This document shows positions 29,698-39,147 of a stretch of DNA of 64,000 bases, in pieces. Positions within the stretch are counted from its first letter, which is position 1; every line of letters begins with the position of its first letter. Source of the DNA: an uncultured Flavobacteriales bacterium (GTDB lineage: Bacteria > Bacteroidota > Bacteroidia > Flavobacteriales > Crocinitomicaceae). Under the pieces are notes generated by a model. The model did not search any database. It was not told the origin of the DNA and saw only the letters and a list, made by a program, of their open reading frames with translations. The position numbers were made by a program, and so were the translations under genes. The stretch lies in contig CAMLHZ010000013.1 of assembly GCA_946480085.1 (NCBI GenBank), positions 1-64,000 on the forward strand. The letters are read 5' to 3'.

Positions 29698-31089
29698 ATG
29701 ACACGCTTACTTACTTTCATTTTAGTTATTACAGATTTCTTTGCAGCCGCAACTGCGTGGGGTTTGTTTTACTATTTCAGAAAGACAGTAATTGAAAATG
29801 TACCTTTCGAGATCAACAATACCTTTTGGCAGGGAATTCTGATTGTTGCCTGTGCATGGATTATTTTTTACCTGATTCAGGGAACTTACCATGATGTACG
29901 CAGACTTTATCGCTTACGCATTATTGGCCTTACCCTATTCGCCTCAATCTTTGGCTCTATAGTTCTGTTCTTTGCGCTTTTGATAGACGACAGAGTAGAA
30001 AGCTACAAAGATTACTACGAGGCTTTACTTACACTTGCCGGATCGCATTTCGTACTTACAATTTTCACGCGACTGATCATCACAAGTATTGTAGTAAACC
30101 GAATTCATACCGGGAAAGCAGGTTTCAGAACTGTTATCATTGGTGGATCAGATAAAGCAATTTCCATTTATAATGAAGTTCAGCAACTGGCAAAAAGCAG
30201 CGGAAACATTTTCGTTGGTTATATCAACCTGAATGGTGTTGACCGTTTACTTGACGGCGAATTAGAGTATTTGGGACACGTTGATAATCTGGAGAAGATC
30301 TTAAATGACAATGAAATTGAAGAGGTCATTATTGCGCTGGAAAGCACGGAACATGAACGGTTGAAAAACATCGTAGCCCGCATCAACCACCATCACGTAG
30401 TGATTAAAATTGCCCCGGATCTTTTCGATATTTTGGCCGGATCGGTAAAACTGAACAATATCTTCGGCGCGCTTCTGATGGAAGTTAATCAGGACGTAAT
30501 GCCGACATGGCAATTGGTCATTAAAAGAACGATGGATATTGCATTGTCGCTCTTTGCTATCGTCATTCTGATTCCTTTCTACATCATTTTCGCTATCTCC
30601 GTAAAGCTTTCATCGAAAGGACCTATTCTTTTCTTACAGGAGCGAATTGGATTGAATGGAAAGCCTTTCAAGATCATTAAGTTTAGAACGATGTTTACGG
30701 ATGCTGAAAAGCAAGGTCCGCAATTGTCTAGTTCGAACGATCCGCGTATTACTCCGGTTGGAAGATTTATGCGTAAAGTGAGAATTGATGAATTACCACA
30801 ATTTTTCAACGTATTGAAAGGCGATATGTCATTGGTTGGTCCACGACCAGAACGTCAATTCTTTATTGATCAAATTGTGAAGATCGAACCTCAGTTCATG
30901 GAATTGACAAAAGTTCGTCCGGGAATTACTTCCTGGGGACAAGTAAAATACGGTTACGCTGAAAACGTGAATCAAATGATTCAACGCATGAAGTATGATT
31001 TACTTTACCTGAAGAATAGAACGATTGCACTTGATCTGAAGATCATGCTTTACACGATTTTGATCGTTGTAAAAGGGAAAGGGAAATAG
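29698..31089 (+). CDS. Undecaprenyl-phosphate sugar phosphotransferase (WcaJ/WbaP-like)
   Basis: Membrane enzyme of 463 residues that starts exopolysaccharide or O-unit synthesis by moving a sugar-1-phosphate onto the lipid carrier. The N-terminal part has about four membrane helices. A nucleotide-binding-like domain follows (VIIGGSDKAISIYNEV, about 140-260). A re-entrant helix lies at about 280-305. The catalytic bacterial sugar transferase domain has KRTMDIALS, KIIKFRTM, RKVRIDELPQFFNVLKGDMS and LVGPRPER. It lies 5 bp after a lipoprotein gene. The transferred sugar is unknown. Confidence 0.93.
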   Translation: MTRLLTFILVITDFFAAATAWGLFYYFRKTVIENVPFEINNTFWQGILIVACAWIIFYLIQGTYHDVRRLYRLRIIGLTLFASIFGSIVLFFALLIDDRVESYKDYYEALLTLAGSHFVLTIFTRLIITSIVVNRIHTGKAGFRTVIIGGSDKAISIYNEVQQLAKSSGNIFVGYINLNGVDRLLDGELEYLGHVDNLEKILNDNEIEEVIIALESTEHERLKNIVARINHHHVVIKIAPDLFDILAGSVKLNNIFGALLMEVNQDVMPTWQLVIKRTMDIALSLFAIVILIPFYIIFAISVKLSSKGPILFLQERIGLNGKPFKIIKFRTMFTDAEKQGPQLSSSNDPRITPVGRFMRKVRIDELPQFFNVLKGDMSLVGPRPERQFFIDQIVKIEPQFMELTKVRPGITSWGQVKYGYAENVNQMIQRMKYDLLYLKNRTIALDLKIMLYTILIVVKGKGK

Positions 31090-31094
31090 TTTTC

Positions 31095-32591
31095 CTAAAA
31101 CAATCTCCACACCACTCCTGCTGATAAAGAATAGTTTTTTGTCCTTCCTTCCTGAAACAACACAGTAAAATCATTCGTTGCTATAGTAAAAGATACTGCA
31201 GAGTAAACACTCCCAAACGTAATTCCCAACGGAACATTCAACTTATTGAAATTGCTATTAATTCCAGCAGAAACTCCAATAAGGCGTGCAGTAGCCTGTG
31301 CACCCAATGAAAAATAGGGTGATCGAATACTTCCAACTGCATTCGGATTTAAAGGAACAATGATATCGGAAGAAAATGAAACTGCTTTATTCAACTTCCA
31401 TTGCGCTCCAAGATTTACCGTTGAAGCGGTTGCACTCGTAAAAGTTCCCCCTTCTTCATAATTCTCAATTGGACTTGTCGCAATAAACATATTCGATTCT
31501 ACCCATTGATCATAAAAACTCATGTCTTTTGAAGTTCCGAATGGGTAATGAAACATGTTTTTATCATTTACAGAATTGTATTCAGACGTACTCGATTCTC
31601 CTTGATCTCTCCAACGAATAAAGCCTAAATTATTAATGCTCACTCCCAGAATAAATTGCTCACTCTTCAAAAAACTCACTCCTAAATTTACAGAAGTACC
31701 CAATCCAGGGTTTTTCATTCTCGACGTATTCTCTACAACTCCAGCGCTTGCAATTCTCATGTAAAACTCTCCGTCTTTCGACTCCCAATCATAAAACTCC
31801 TGACCTTGAATAATGTTTAAAGTAACACCAATAAAGGTTTCCCAACCTGGAATAACTTCCTTATAAGCATTTCCCCACCCAATGGAAAAATTCCTGGTTT
31901 TCATTCCTTTAAAATAAGACCCGTCCAACTGTTCTCCAATAGTCAGCGAATCATTGGAAAAGGCATGAACCACTTTACCAAGAGTTTCATTCGTATAAGC
32001 CGCAGAATTATTTGCAATTACTTCACCTGTCGACAAAACTAAACTATCAAAATAAGGATTCACCTTTCCTAAAGTCAACATATTAGCTGTTCTTTCCGAC
32101 AATTGAATACTTCCATTGATTTCATTACTTATTTGTACAGCGAAAGTACCGTGAGACTTTGTTACGTAACTCGCTCCAACTAAGATTCGATTATAGCGCA
32201 GCGACGATTGCTTCATCAATAAATCACGAAGTTCGTATCGACCTTCGACAGAAAACGTAGTATCAAACCCAACACCGCCATCCTTATAACTATAAAATGA
32301 CTCCACAACCGTTTTGTTTATGATGTTTCCGTCCATCGCAGAATTGTAGAGATAACGTGGCGTTACAGGAGTGGCAGCGAGTACAGAAAAGTCGAATATT
32401 TTAAAGGCAAACTTATGTTTGTAAAAACGAGATTGCCAACCAAGATTAGACGGGTTAGTTGCCAGCGAAAAGTAATCTATGTTTACCGCAGTCCCGGTTC
32501 CTCTACCCAAAGTGCTTGAGTTGCTTGAACCAGTTACCTGAGCACGTCCGTTTACAGCGAATAAAATAGTAATGAATAGTAATGTTCTCAT
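31095..32591 (-). CDS. Outer-membrane beta-barrel protein (DUF5723/PorV-like)
   Basis: 498 residues from the ATG at 32591; an upstream TTG is less likely. A signal peptide (MRTLLFITILFAVNGRAQ) precedes STLGRGTGTAVNIDYFSLATNPSNLGW, typical of FadL/PorV-like barrels where the first strands describe a list of positions. Repeated amphipathic strands and a final aromatic strand ending VVWRLF fit an outer-membrane barrel. It follows an unrelated smaller barrel gene by 9 bp, so the two are probably co-transcribed. The family name is a recollection, not a search result. Confidence 0.65.
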   Translation of the reverse strand: MRTLLFITILFAVNGRAQVTGSSNSSTLGRGTGTAVNIDYFSLATNPSNLGWQSRFYKHKFAFKIFDFSVLAATPVTPRYLYNSAMDGNIINKTVVESFYSYKDGGVGFDTTFSVEGRYELRDLLMKQSSLRYNRILVGASYVTKSHGTFAVQISNEINGSIQLSERTANMLTLGKVNPYFDSLVLSTGEVIANNSAAYTNETLGKVVHAFSNDSLTIGEQLDGSYFKGMKTRNFSIGWGNAYKEVIPGWETFIGVTLNIIQGQEFYDWESKDGEFYMRIASAGVVENTSRMKNPGLGTSVNLGVSFLKSEQFILGVSINNLGFIRWRDQGESSTSEYNSVNDKNMFHYPFGTSKDMSFYDQWVESNMFIATSPIENYEEGGTFTSATASTVNLGAQWKLNKAVSFSSDIIVPLNPNAVGSIRSPYFSLGAQATARLIGVSAGINSNFNKLNVPLGITFGSVYSAVSFTIATNDFTVLFQEGRTKNYSLSAGVVWRLF

Positions 32592-32600
32592 GATCAATGG

Positions 32601-33191
32601 TTAGAGTTTGTAAAATAATCCTCCATGTAATACTGAAAGACCATAACCAGCTTCAATAAACAATCCAAAGTGTTCTTTAAAAAGATATTCTGCTCCAAGC
32701 ATAAATTGCGGAACGAAATAGGCCGTTTTTGTATTAATTTCTTCAGGAGCATCGAGTGTTTGAGTACTTATATTCATAACACTTCTTTGTACACCAATAC
32801 CCACACCTAATGAAGTATAAATTTTCCATTTCCGTAAAAATCGGGATTCGGCATCAGGAAAATCCAAATAATAAATTCCTTCAATTAGAAATTGATTTGT
32901 TTTAAGGGGACCAGAATAATCTGCATAAAATGCAGTGTCTTCATCCGAATAAATCAAATCTCTTCTGGAAACAGAGCTTCTTTGAAAATCATAGTTGAAA
33001 CCGATTGCAAATCGCTTTTTAAGAAAATAGTGCGCATCAAAGTGAAATGGCCCGGAACCACTTGAGAAAACTCTTGGGATATCAAAACCAGCACTAACGC
33101 GCAATAAGGACTGATATCGCGGTAAAGTATCTTGAGAAAATGAAACCTGTTGTGACAGAACAAATAATAGCAGAATAGTGAGTGTTTTCAT
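32601..33191 (-). CDS. Small outer-membrane beta-barrel protein
   Basis: 196 residues with a signal peptide (MKTLTILLLFVLSQQVSFSQ). The mature part alternates hydrophobic and polar residues in strands such as LLRVSAGFDIPRVF, FAIGFNYDF, TSLGVGIGVQ, FMLGAEYLF and LFIEAGYGLSVL, ending with an aromatic-rich strand, which fits an 8-stranded OmpA/OmpW-like barrel. It heads a two-gene unit with the larger barrel at 31095. No ligand can be inferred. Confidence 0.75.
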   Translation of the reverse strand: MKTLTILLLFVLSQQVSFSQDTLPRYQSLLRVSAGFDIPRVFSSGSGPFHFDAHYFLKKRFAIGFNYDFQRSSVSRRDLIYSDEDTAFYADYSGPLKTNQFLIEGIYYLDFPDAESRFLRKWKIYTSLGVGIGVQRSVMNISTQTLDAPEEINTKTAYFVPQFMLGAEYLFKEHFGLFIEAGYGLSVLHGGLFYKL

Positions 33192-33381
33192 TTGTTGAAA
33201 TTGACTTCGAAATGTATAATTTCTAAAGTGATTTGTCTGGTTTTAACAAAAGTTATACCAAATTCAAACAAAATGGAATCAACTACGAATTCAAGAGAAA
33301 ACTAAACCAAAAAGCAAGATTAGCAAAAACTGAAAAAGTCAAAAATCAAAAGTTAAAAATCCCTTTGAAAACAACTAAGTA

Positions 33382-34404
33382 TCACGTCTTCTTAGGCATA
33401 CTGCGAATACAGTAAACTCCAGCACAACTAAAGAATATTGACAGAATGGGGAAAATCCATAGACCAAATTTACTATCGTTCTTTATTGCAGCGTTTAAAT
33501 TTTGAAGCTTCAGATACTTTTTAGATCCAGCTCTTAATCCGTACACTTGAACTTCAAGGTAATTAATGGATCTATCTGAAAAACTTGGCATACTCTTACC
33601 TAACAGTTTAGAGTCGTAGACTTCTGTCAACACATCTAGCCCTATCGTATCTCCCATCTTAACGTCTGCAACAAATTCTTCAGCATCAGTTGCTTTCATA
33701 AAATTGCCCGAAATGTCAAATTTGAATTTTGGAAAAGACTTGAGTTTAATCAATAAATGATAACCACTTTTACCTGAACTCACTAGTTTTGGTCTAATAA
33801 TTATTACGTCATCAATTGAGGTCAATTGCTTGATTTCGACGTTATCACCATATGTATCAACCGTATGAAAAGTCAATAAAACGGAGGAAATAGAGAAACC
33901 AAAGTAAACAAGTGCACCGTAAAAATTAAATCTTCGGTTCTTAGTATTCAAAAGGTCAGGATCGACTGTTCCATACTGAGTCAGAATTTCTTTAATTCTG
34001 CGATAATTATCGTATTTCGAAGAGACAATTTTATATCGAAAAGTGTCGGTAACAATTGTCAATTCATGCCACTTACTGCCTTTATGCTCCTCTTCAACCT
34101 CCAACCAAAAACGTATTTCATTCAGATCGAAAGTCTTCTTTTGATAGCCGAGAATAGATTTAATAAGCGCTTTTTCATCTCGAATAAGAATGGAGTCATA
34201 TTTAAAGATTCTGGAAAGAATGAAAATACCAAACAAGCAAAAAAAGATTCCTCCAATAAATTCCAAAATTTGAAGGTAGGGTAGTGAAAACGATTTCGAA
34301 ATTAAATGATAACCAAAACAAAAGCACAGTACACCTCCCACAACAATAGTAAAGACTTCAATTTGAAATTGATCTCCAGAAGTGATTTTTCGTTTAAGAA
34401 TCAT
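33382..34404 (-). CDS. Hypothetical membrane protein with four predicted helices
   Basis: 340 residues without a recognised family. Two membrane helices lie at about 17-35 and 45-66 (LEFIGGIFFCLFGIFIL), followed by a PH-like cytoplasmic segment (KYDSILIRDEKALIKSIL, KWHELTIVTDTFRYKIVSSK). A third helix is at about 165-182 and a fourth near the C-terminus (LWIFPILSIFFSCAGVYCI). Length and spacing suggest a real gene, and it lies 17 bp after rlmD on the same strand. Function is unknown. Confidence 0.6.
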   Translation of the reverse strand: MILKRKITSGDQFQIEVFTIVVGGVLCFCFGYHLISKSFSLPYLQILEFIGGIFFCLFGIFILSRIFKYDSILIRDEKALIKSILGYQKKTFDLNEIRFWLEVEEEHKGSKWHELTIVTDTFRYKIVSSKYDNYRRIKEILTQYGTVDPDLLNTKNRRFNFYGALVYFGFSISSVLLTFHTVDTYGDNVEIKQLTSIDDVIIIRPKLVSSGKSGYHLLIKLKSFPKFKFDISGNFMKATDAEEFVADVKMGDTIGLDVLTEVYDSKLLGKSMPSFSDRSINYLEVQVYGLRAGSKKYLKLQNLNAAIKNDSKFGLWIFPILSIFFSCAGVYCIRSMPKKT

Positions 34405-34421
34405 TTAATTGGAATGAACTT

Positions 34422-35849
34422 TCAGTTCTTCTTAAACACGGCAATTGCCTCAATGTGGCTTGTGTGTGGGAACTGATCAACCAAACTGATCTTTGTAGTC
34501 TTGTAACCGTTTTGTTCCAATGTTTCCGCGTCACGAGCCTGTGTTGCAGGATTACATGAAATGTAAACAATTGATTCTGCGCCAAGTGCAATTACTTTTA
34601 AAAGCGTTTTTGGAGCAATTCCTGCACGTGGTGGATCAAGAATAATCGTATCGATTTTACCCGCATATTCTGGGTGAAGGTTCAGGAATTTCCCGACGTC
34701 GGCTGCAAAAAACTTGATTTGATCCAGTTTGTTCTGTTTTGCATTGCGTTTAGCGTCTTCAATCGCTTCTTCAACAATGTCAACACCGATAATTTCTGAA
34801 ACGTTGATCCGTTGAGCGACTAATTGACCAATGGTTCCTGTTCCACAGAACAAGTCCATGATCACACCATTTTCCTTTGTATTCTCAACTACGTAGTCAA
34901 TTGCCTTGGTATAGAGTTTCTCAGCACTCATTGGATTGGTCTGGAAGAAACTTTCCATACTGATCTCAAACTTAAGCCCCAATAAATCTTCCACAACAAC
35001 TGCAGCTCCATAAAGCAACGAACTTGTTCCGTTTTCAATCTTCGCTCTGTCAGCAACATTATCGTTGATCGTATGCCAGATTCCAGCTAAACGGTTTCCA
35101 AGCTTCTCTTTCAGGAAGTCGACAACTGCCTGAGGCTTGAATTTCTCCAAACCATCCGAACTTGTTACCAAATGCAGCAACAATTGATCCTGATGGAATG
35201 ATTTCCGAACAACGATGTGACGGAAGAATCCTGTTTTCTTTGGCGGATGCCAGGCAGGTAACTCGAAGCTTGCAAGTAACTCGCGCAACTCACGAAGAAT
35301 CGTTTCAAATTGCTCATCAAACAAACCACTTGGCTTGTCTAAGCTTTCTACTTTCCACCATGTACCACGACGTTTAAAGCCCAATGCAAAAGCATCGTCT
35401 TTCTCTTCGTTTGTAGCTAAATCATGTTCGATGGAAGAAAAGCTGTACTCCATTTTATTTCTGTAGAAATAAGGTTCTGGAGCTCCAATAAATTCATCGA
35501 ATAAAGAAGTCGGATCTTGAATTCGACCTAGTTTTCGATAAACGTCAAGCGTATTTTGTTTCTTGTATTTCTGTTGCTCTTCGATTGGAACAAAGATGTA
35601 TGGTGCACCCGAAATTTCTTGATAAGGAAGCATGACTTCAACTGGCGAACGTTCAATGACTTCAACCAATTTACATTCAGCATGACGCTTGCGTTTCTTA
35701 TCCACGCGAGCACGCACTTTCTGTCCAGGAAATGTATTTTCTACAAAGACGATAAAATCCCCTTCTTCAGAACGCAAACGCGCCAAACCTTGTCCACCGA
35801 AAGCCAAGTCTTCGATGACAACTTCAATAATTTCGTTACGATGTACCAC
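34422..35849 (-). CDS. rlmD: 23S rRNA (uracil-C5)-methyltransferase, RlmD/RumA family, lacking iron-sulfur cysteines
   Basis: 475 residues. An N-terminal TRAM domain (about 1-65) has IEDLAFGGQGLARL. The SAM-dependent methyltransferase domain has DLFCGTGTIGQL, GVDIVEEAIEDAKRNA and LDPPRAGIAPK, and the catalytic Cys432 in YISCNPATQ. The enzyme methylates C5 of a uracil in 23S rRNA, or possibly tRNA. The segment that in E. coli RumA holds the CxxxxxCxxC iron-sulfur ligands reads PYQEISGAPYIFVPIEEQ and has no Cys; I count only three cysteines in the whole protein. Thus the [4Fe-4S] cluster is absent, and RlmC/RlmD/TrmA-type specificity is uncertain. Confidence 0.88.
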   Translation of the reverse strand: MVHRNEIIEVVIEDLAFGGQGLARLRSEEGDFIVFVENTFPGQKVRARVDKKRKRHAECKLVEVIERSPVEVMLPYQEISGAPYIFVPIEEQQKYKKQNTLDVYRKLGRIQDPTSLFDEFIGAPEPYFYRNKMEYSFSSIEHDLATNEEKDDAFALGFKRRGTWWKVESLDKPSGLFDEQFETILRELRELLASFELPAWHPPKKTGFFRHIVVRKSFHQDQLLLHLVTSSDGLEKFKPQAVVDFLKEKLGNRLAGIWHTINDNVADRAKIENGTSSLLYGAAVVVEDLLGLKFEISMESFFQTNPMSAEKLYTKAIDYVVENTKENGVIMDLFCGTGTIGQLVAQRINVSEIIGVDIVEEAIEDAKRNAKQNKLDQIKFFAADVGKFLNLHPEYAGKIDTIILDPPRAGIAPKTLLKVIALGAESIVYISCNPATQARDAETLEQNGYKTTKISLVDQFPHTSHIEAIAVFKKN

Positions 35850-35860
35850 TTGAGTATTTC

Positions 35861-36637
35861 TTAGATCATACCGCGAATCACGCCTTTATCACATGATTCA
35901 ATAAATGATAAGATCTGATTTTTAATCGGAGAATCTGGCATTGTTTCTTTCACAATATCCATTCCTTTCGACATGTTGTTGTTTTGAACGTAAATGATGC
36001 GGTAGATATCTTCCACTTCACGTACCTGCTCGTCTGTAAATCCTCTGCGACGCAAACCAACAGAATTCACTCCAGCAAACGTCAACGGCTCGCGAGCACA
36101 TTTCACATATGGAGGAACACTTTTACGGATCAATGAAGCACCAGCAACAAAAGCGTGAGCACCAATATTCATGAATTGCTGAGCAGCAACCATTCCTTCC
36201 AAAATAGCAAAGTCTTCAATGGTAACGTGACCAGAAAGTCCAACATAACTTGCCAAAATCACATTATTCCCGATAAAACAATCGTGTGCAACGTGAACGT
36301 AAGTCATTAACAAACAATTGTCACCGATCTTCGTTTTCATTCTGTCGTTTGTTCCACGATGAATCGTCACACATTCGCGAATAACTGTATTGTTACCAAT
36401 CTCAACCGTTGTGTATTCACCAGCAAATTTCAAATCCTGAGGAACAACGCCAATTACAGCACCGGGGAAAATCTCACAATTCTCACCAATTCTGGTACCC
36501 GGATAAATAGTCACATTCGGATGAATTTTGGTTCCAGCACCAATAATTACATCATCGTAAATTGTAGTAAACGATTCTACAGTAACATTTGCACCCAATT
36601 GTGCTCCAGATGCGATATTAGCCAGATTACTTATCAT
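35861..36637 (-). CDS. lpxA: Acyl-ACP--UDP-N-acetylglucosamine O-acyltransferase
   Basis: First step of lipid A synthesis: transfers a 3-hydroxyacyl chain from ACP to UDP-GlcNAc. 258 residues of left-handed beta-helix repeats (VIIGAGTKIHPNVTI, RIGENCEIFPGAVIG), with the catalytic His in TYVHVAHDCFIGN and the conserved LVGLRRRGF-like C-terminal segment (SVGLRRRGFTDEQV). The start overlaps the lpxC-fabZ stop by 4 bp (ATGA-type junction), so the three lpx genes form one operon. Confidence 0.97.
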   Translation of the reverse strand: MISNLANIASGAQLGANVTVESFTTIYDDVIIGAGTKIHPNVTIYPGTRIGENCEIFPGAVIGVVPQDLKFAGEYTTVEIGNNTVIRECVTIHRGTNDRMKTKIGDNCLLMTYVHVAHDCFIGNNVILASYVGLSGHVTIEDFAILEGMVAAQQFMNIGAHAFVAGASLIRKSVPPYVKCAREPLTFAGVNSVGLRRRGFTDEQVREVEDIYRIIYVQNNNMSKGMDIVKETMPDSPIKNQILSFIESCDKGVIRGMI

Positions 36638-38037
36638 TCTGTTTTATCTTTAATGACTTGAGCAAGCATTTCAGCTTCCATTACCACTTTTCCATTCACA
36701 TATGCCTGACCACTCATATGTACCAAACCTCTGCGGATTGGCGAGATCAATTTCAAATCGAACACCAGCGTATCACCAGGAACTACTTTTTGCTTGAATT
36801 TCACGTTGTCGATCTTCATGAAATAAGTAGAATACAAATGCGGATCTTCCACTTTACTCAAGGCAAAGATTCCTCCTACCTGAGCAGTTGCTTCAATTTG
36901 AAGAACTCCCGGAAAGACAGGATTACCCGGGAAATGTCCCTGGAACATTGGCTCATTCATTGTAACGTTTTTCACACCAACAATGTGCTCGTCACCAATT
37001 TCCATTACTTTATCTACCAACAAGAACGGGTAACGGTGCGGAAGCATTTTTTCGATATCGTTGATGTTATACAACGGTTCTCTTTCCAATCCGAAATCCT
37101 TTAATCCTTTTTCTTGTTTCTTGATTTGCTCTTTTAATACTTTCGCGAAACGCGTGTTCCCCGAATGTCCGGGACGTGCTGCCAAAATATGTGCTTTAAT
37201 TGGTCGACCAACCAAGGCTAAATCACCAACGATGTCTAACAACTTGTGACGTGCCGGCTCATTTTCAAATTTCAATTTAATACTGTTCAATACACCAATT
37301 CCGTCGTAATTAACTGAAAGCGTGTCTTTACCAAGCATTTTCGCCAATCGGTCTAATTCTTCCTGGCTGATATCCGGACGTTCAACCAAAACGATTGCAT
37401 TATCCAAATCACCACCTTTAATCAGGTTATTAGACGCCAAAAATTCCAATTCACGCATAAAACAGAACGTTCTACACGGTGCAATTTCCGTTTCAAACTC
37501 AGCAATCTGGAACATGCTTGCGTGCTGCGTTCCAAGCGCTGGGCTTTTGTAATCAACCATTACAGTTACACGGTAATGATCATCGGGAACAGCAAGAAAC
37601 TCAATTCCGTTCTCTACATCTTCCCACTTAATATTTTCTGTAAGCTCAAAGTAATCTCTGTCAGCATCCTGCTCTACATTCCCAACACGGATAATTTCTT
37701 TTACGAACGGAGAAGAACTTCCGTCCATAATTGGAATTTCAGGTCCTGTAAGTGTGATTAGTGCATTGTCGATCTGCATCCCGTATAAAGCTGCAAGAAC
37801 ATGTTCAGTTGTGTACACTTTAGCACCATTCTGCTCCAATGTAGTTCCACGATCTGTAGAAACCACCAAATCAGCATCCGCCTTAATGGTTGGTTGATTT
37901 TCTAAATCGATACGTTGAAACTTGTAACCGTGATTTGCATCAGCCGGGTGAATAGTCATTGTTACTTTTTCACCTGTGTGCAATCCAACACCATTAAATT
38001 CAATTGCCTCTTTGAGGGTACGTTGTTTATCTGCCAT
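36634..38037 (-). CDS. lpxC-fabZ: Bifunctional UDP-3-O-acyl-GlcNAc deacetylase / 3-hydroxyacyl-ACP dehydratase
   Basis: A 467-residue fusion typical of Bacteroidota. The LpxC half (about 1-305) deacetylates the lipid A precursor and holds the zinc residues in TTEHVLAALYG and in HKLLDIVGDLALVG. The FabZ half (about 320-467) is a hot-dog dehydratase for fatty acid elongation, with MLPHRYPFLLVDKV, the catalytic His in GHFPGNPVFPGVL, and the catalytic Glu in QIEATAQVGG. It starts 3 bp after lpxD and overlaps lpxA by 4 bp. Confidence 0.97.
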   Translation of the reverse strand: MADKQRTLKEAIEFNGVGLHTGEKVTMTIHPADANHGYKFQRIDLENQPTIKADADLVVSTDRGTTLEQNGAKVYTTEHVLAALYGMQIDNALITLTGPEIPIMDGSSSPFVKEIIRVGNVEQDADRDYFELTENIKWEDVENGIEFLAVPDDHYRVTVMVDYKSPALGTQHASMFQIAEFETEIAPCRTFCFMRELEFLASNNLIKGGDLDNAIVLVERPDISQEELDRLAKMLGKDTLSVNYDGIGVLNSIKLKFENEPARHKLLDIVGDLALVGRPIKAHILAARPGHSGNTRFAKVLKEQIKKQEKGLKDFGLEREPLYNINDIEKMLPHRYPFLLVDKVMEIGDEHIVGVKNVTMNEPMFQGHFPGNPVFPGVLQIEATAQVGGIFALSKVEDPHLYSTYFMKIDNVKFKQKVVPGDTLVFDLKLISPIRRGLVHMSGQAYVNGKVVMEAEMLAQVIKDKTE

Positions 38038-38040
38038 AAT

Positions 38041-39087
38041 TTATTCCGGCTTTTTATCCAATGATTTTATTTTTTGATCTAATTCGTTGATTTTCTGCAA
38101 AATGAACGGCAGCTTTCTGAATCCAAAATACGATTTTTTGAAATCGTCAATTGAAATTCCGGGAGACCCCATAAGCGTATCTGCCTTTTTCACAGAACTT
38201 GGAATTCCTGATTGTGCAACAATCTTGGTTCCATCTGCAATTGTCAAGTGACCGCTAATTCCAGCTTGTCCACCAACCATTACGTGTTTTCCAATTTTTG
38301 CAGAACCTGCAACTCCAACCTGTGCAGCCATAGCTGAATGTGCTCCAATTTCGACATTGTGAGCCAAATGCACCAGGTTATCTATTTTCACTCCCTGACG
38401 AATAATTGTAGAACCCATTGTTGCGCAATCAACAGTTGAATTGGCACCAATTTCTACATCATCTTCAAGGATTACATTTCCAATTTGCGGAACTTTAGAG
38501 AAAACTCCTTTTTCATCAGGAGCAAACCCAAATCCATCACTACCCAAAACAACTCCGGCATGAAGCACACAGTTTTTCCCGATAATACAGCCTGAATACA
38601 CTTTTACTCCGGCGTAAATGACAGTTCCATCACCAACTTCAACATTGTCGCCAACATAAGCATTTGGATAGATCGTCACATTATTTCCAATTTTCGCACC
38701 TTCGCCAATGTAAGCGAACGCCCCTAAATAAAGCTCTTCTCCAACCACTGCATTTTCAGCGATGAAAGAAGGCTGCTCAATTTTTGGTTGTTTCTTGCTC
38801 ATTTGATTGTAGATATCCAACAACTTAGCAAAACATGCGTAAGCGTCTTCAACTTTCACCAACGTAAGCGAATTTGGAAGTTCTTTTGACGGCTCAAAAG
38901 TTTCGTTTACGATACAAATACTTGAACCCGTAGAGTAAATATATTCTTCGTACTTAGGATTGGATAAAAACGAAAGAGAGCCTGTAACGCCTTCTTCAAT
39001 TTTCGCTAAACCCGAAACTGTAACGTCAGGATTTCCAACTACTTGACCATTCAACAGGCCTGCTATTTGCGATGCAGAAAATTCCAT
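38041..39087 (-). CDS. lpxD: UDP-3-O-(3-hydroxyacyl)glucosamine N-acyltransferase
   Basis: Third step of lipid A synthesis, adding the N-linked acyl chain. 348 residues: an N-terminal uridine-binding domain (about 1-100, [34 protein letters not shown]), a left-handed beta-helix (about 110-300), the catalytic His in [13 protein letters not shown], and a C-terminal helix. First gene of the lpxD-lpxC/fabZ-lpxA operon. A TACCTTTG box ends 5 bp before the ATG. Confidence 0.97.
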   Translation of the reverse strand: MEFSASQIAGLLNGQVVGNPDVTVSGLAKIEEGVTGSLSFLSNPKYEEYIYSTGSSICIVNETFEPSKELPNSLTLVKVEDAYACFAKLLDIYNQMSKKQPKIEQPSFIAENAVVGEELYLGAFAYIGEGAKIGNNVTIYPNAYVGDNVEVGDGTVIYAGVKVYSGCIIGKNCVLHAGVVLGSDGFGFAPDEKGVFSKVPQIGNVILEDDVEIGANSTVDCATMGSTIIRQGVKIDNLVHLAHNVEIGAHSAMAAQVGVAGSAKIGKHVMVGGQAGISGHLTIADGTKIVAQSGIPSSVKKADTLMGSPGISIDDFKKSYFGFRKLPFILQKINELDQKIKSLDKKPE

Positions 39088-39092
39088 TTAAA

Positions 39093-39100
39093 CAAAGGTA
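39093..39100 (-). promoter_or_regulatory. Possible -7 element for the lpx operon
   Basis: Minus strand TACCTTTG matches TAnnTTTG and ends 5 bp before the lpxD ATG, implying a leader of only a few bases. No TTG is found at the -33 distance. Confidence 0.4.
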
Positions 39101-39147
39101 ATAAAATGATTCACTGTAATTCTCAGTTTTATCGGACTTATCAACAG

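Noticed and set aside
33233..33415. Short lysine-rich plus-strand ORF in an intergenic gap
   Set aside because: Low-complexity A-rich sequence, no promoter or homology clue, overlaps the end of the gene at 33382.
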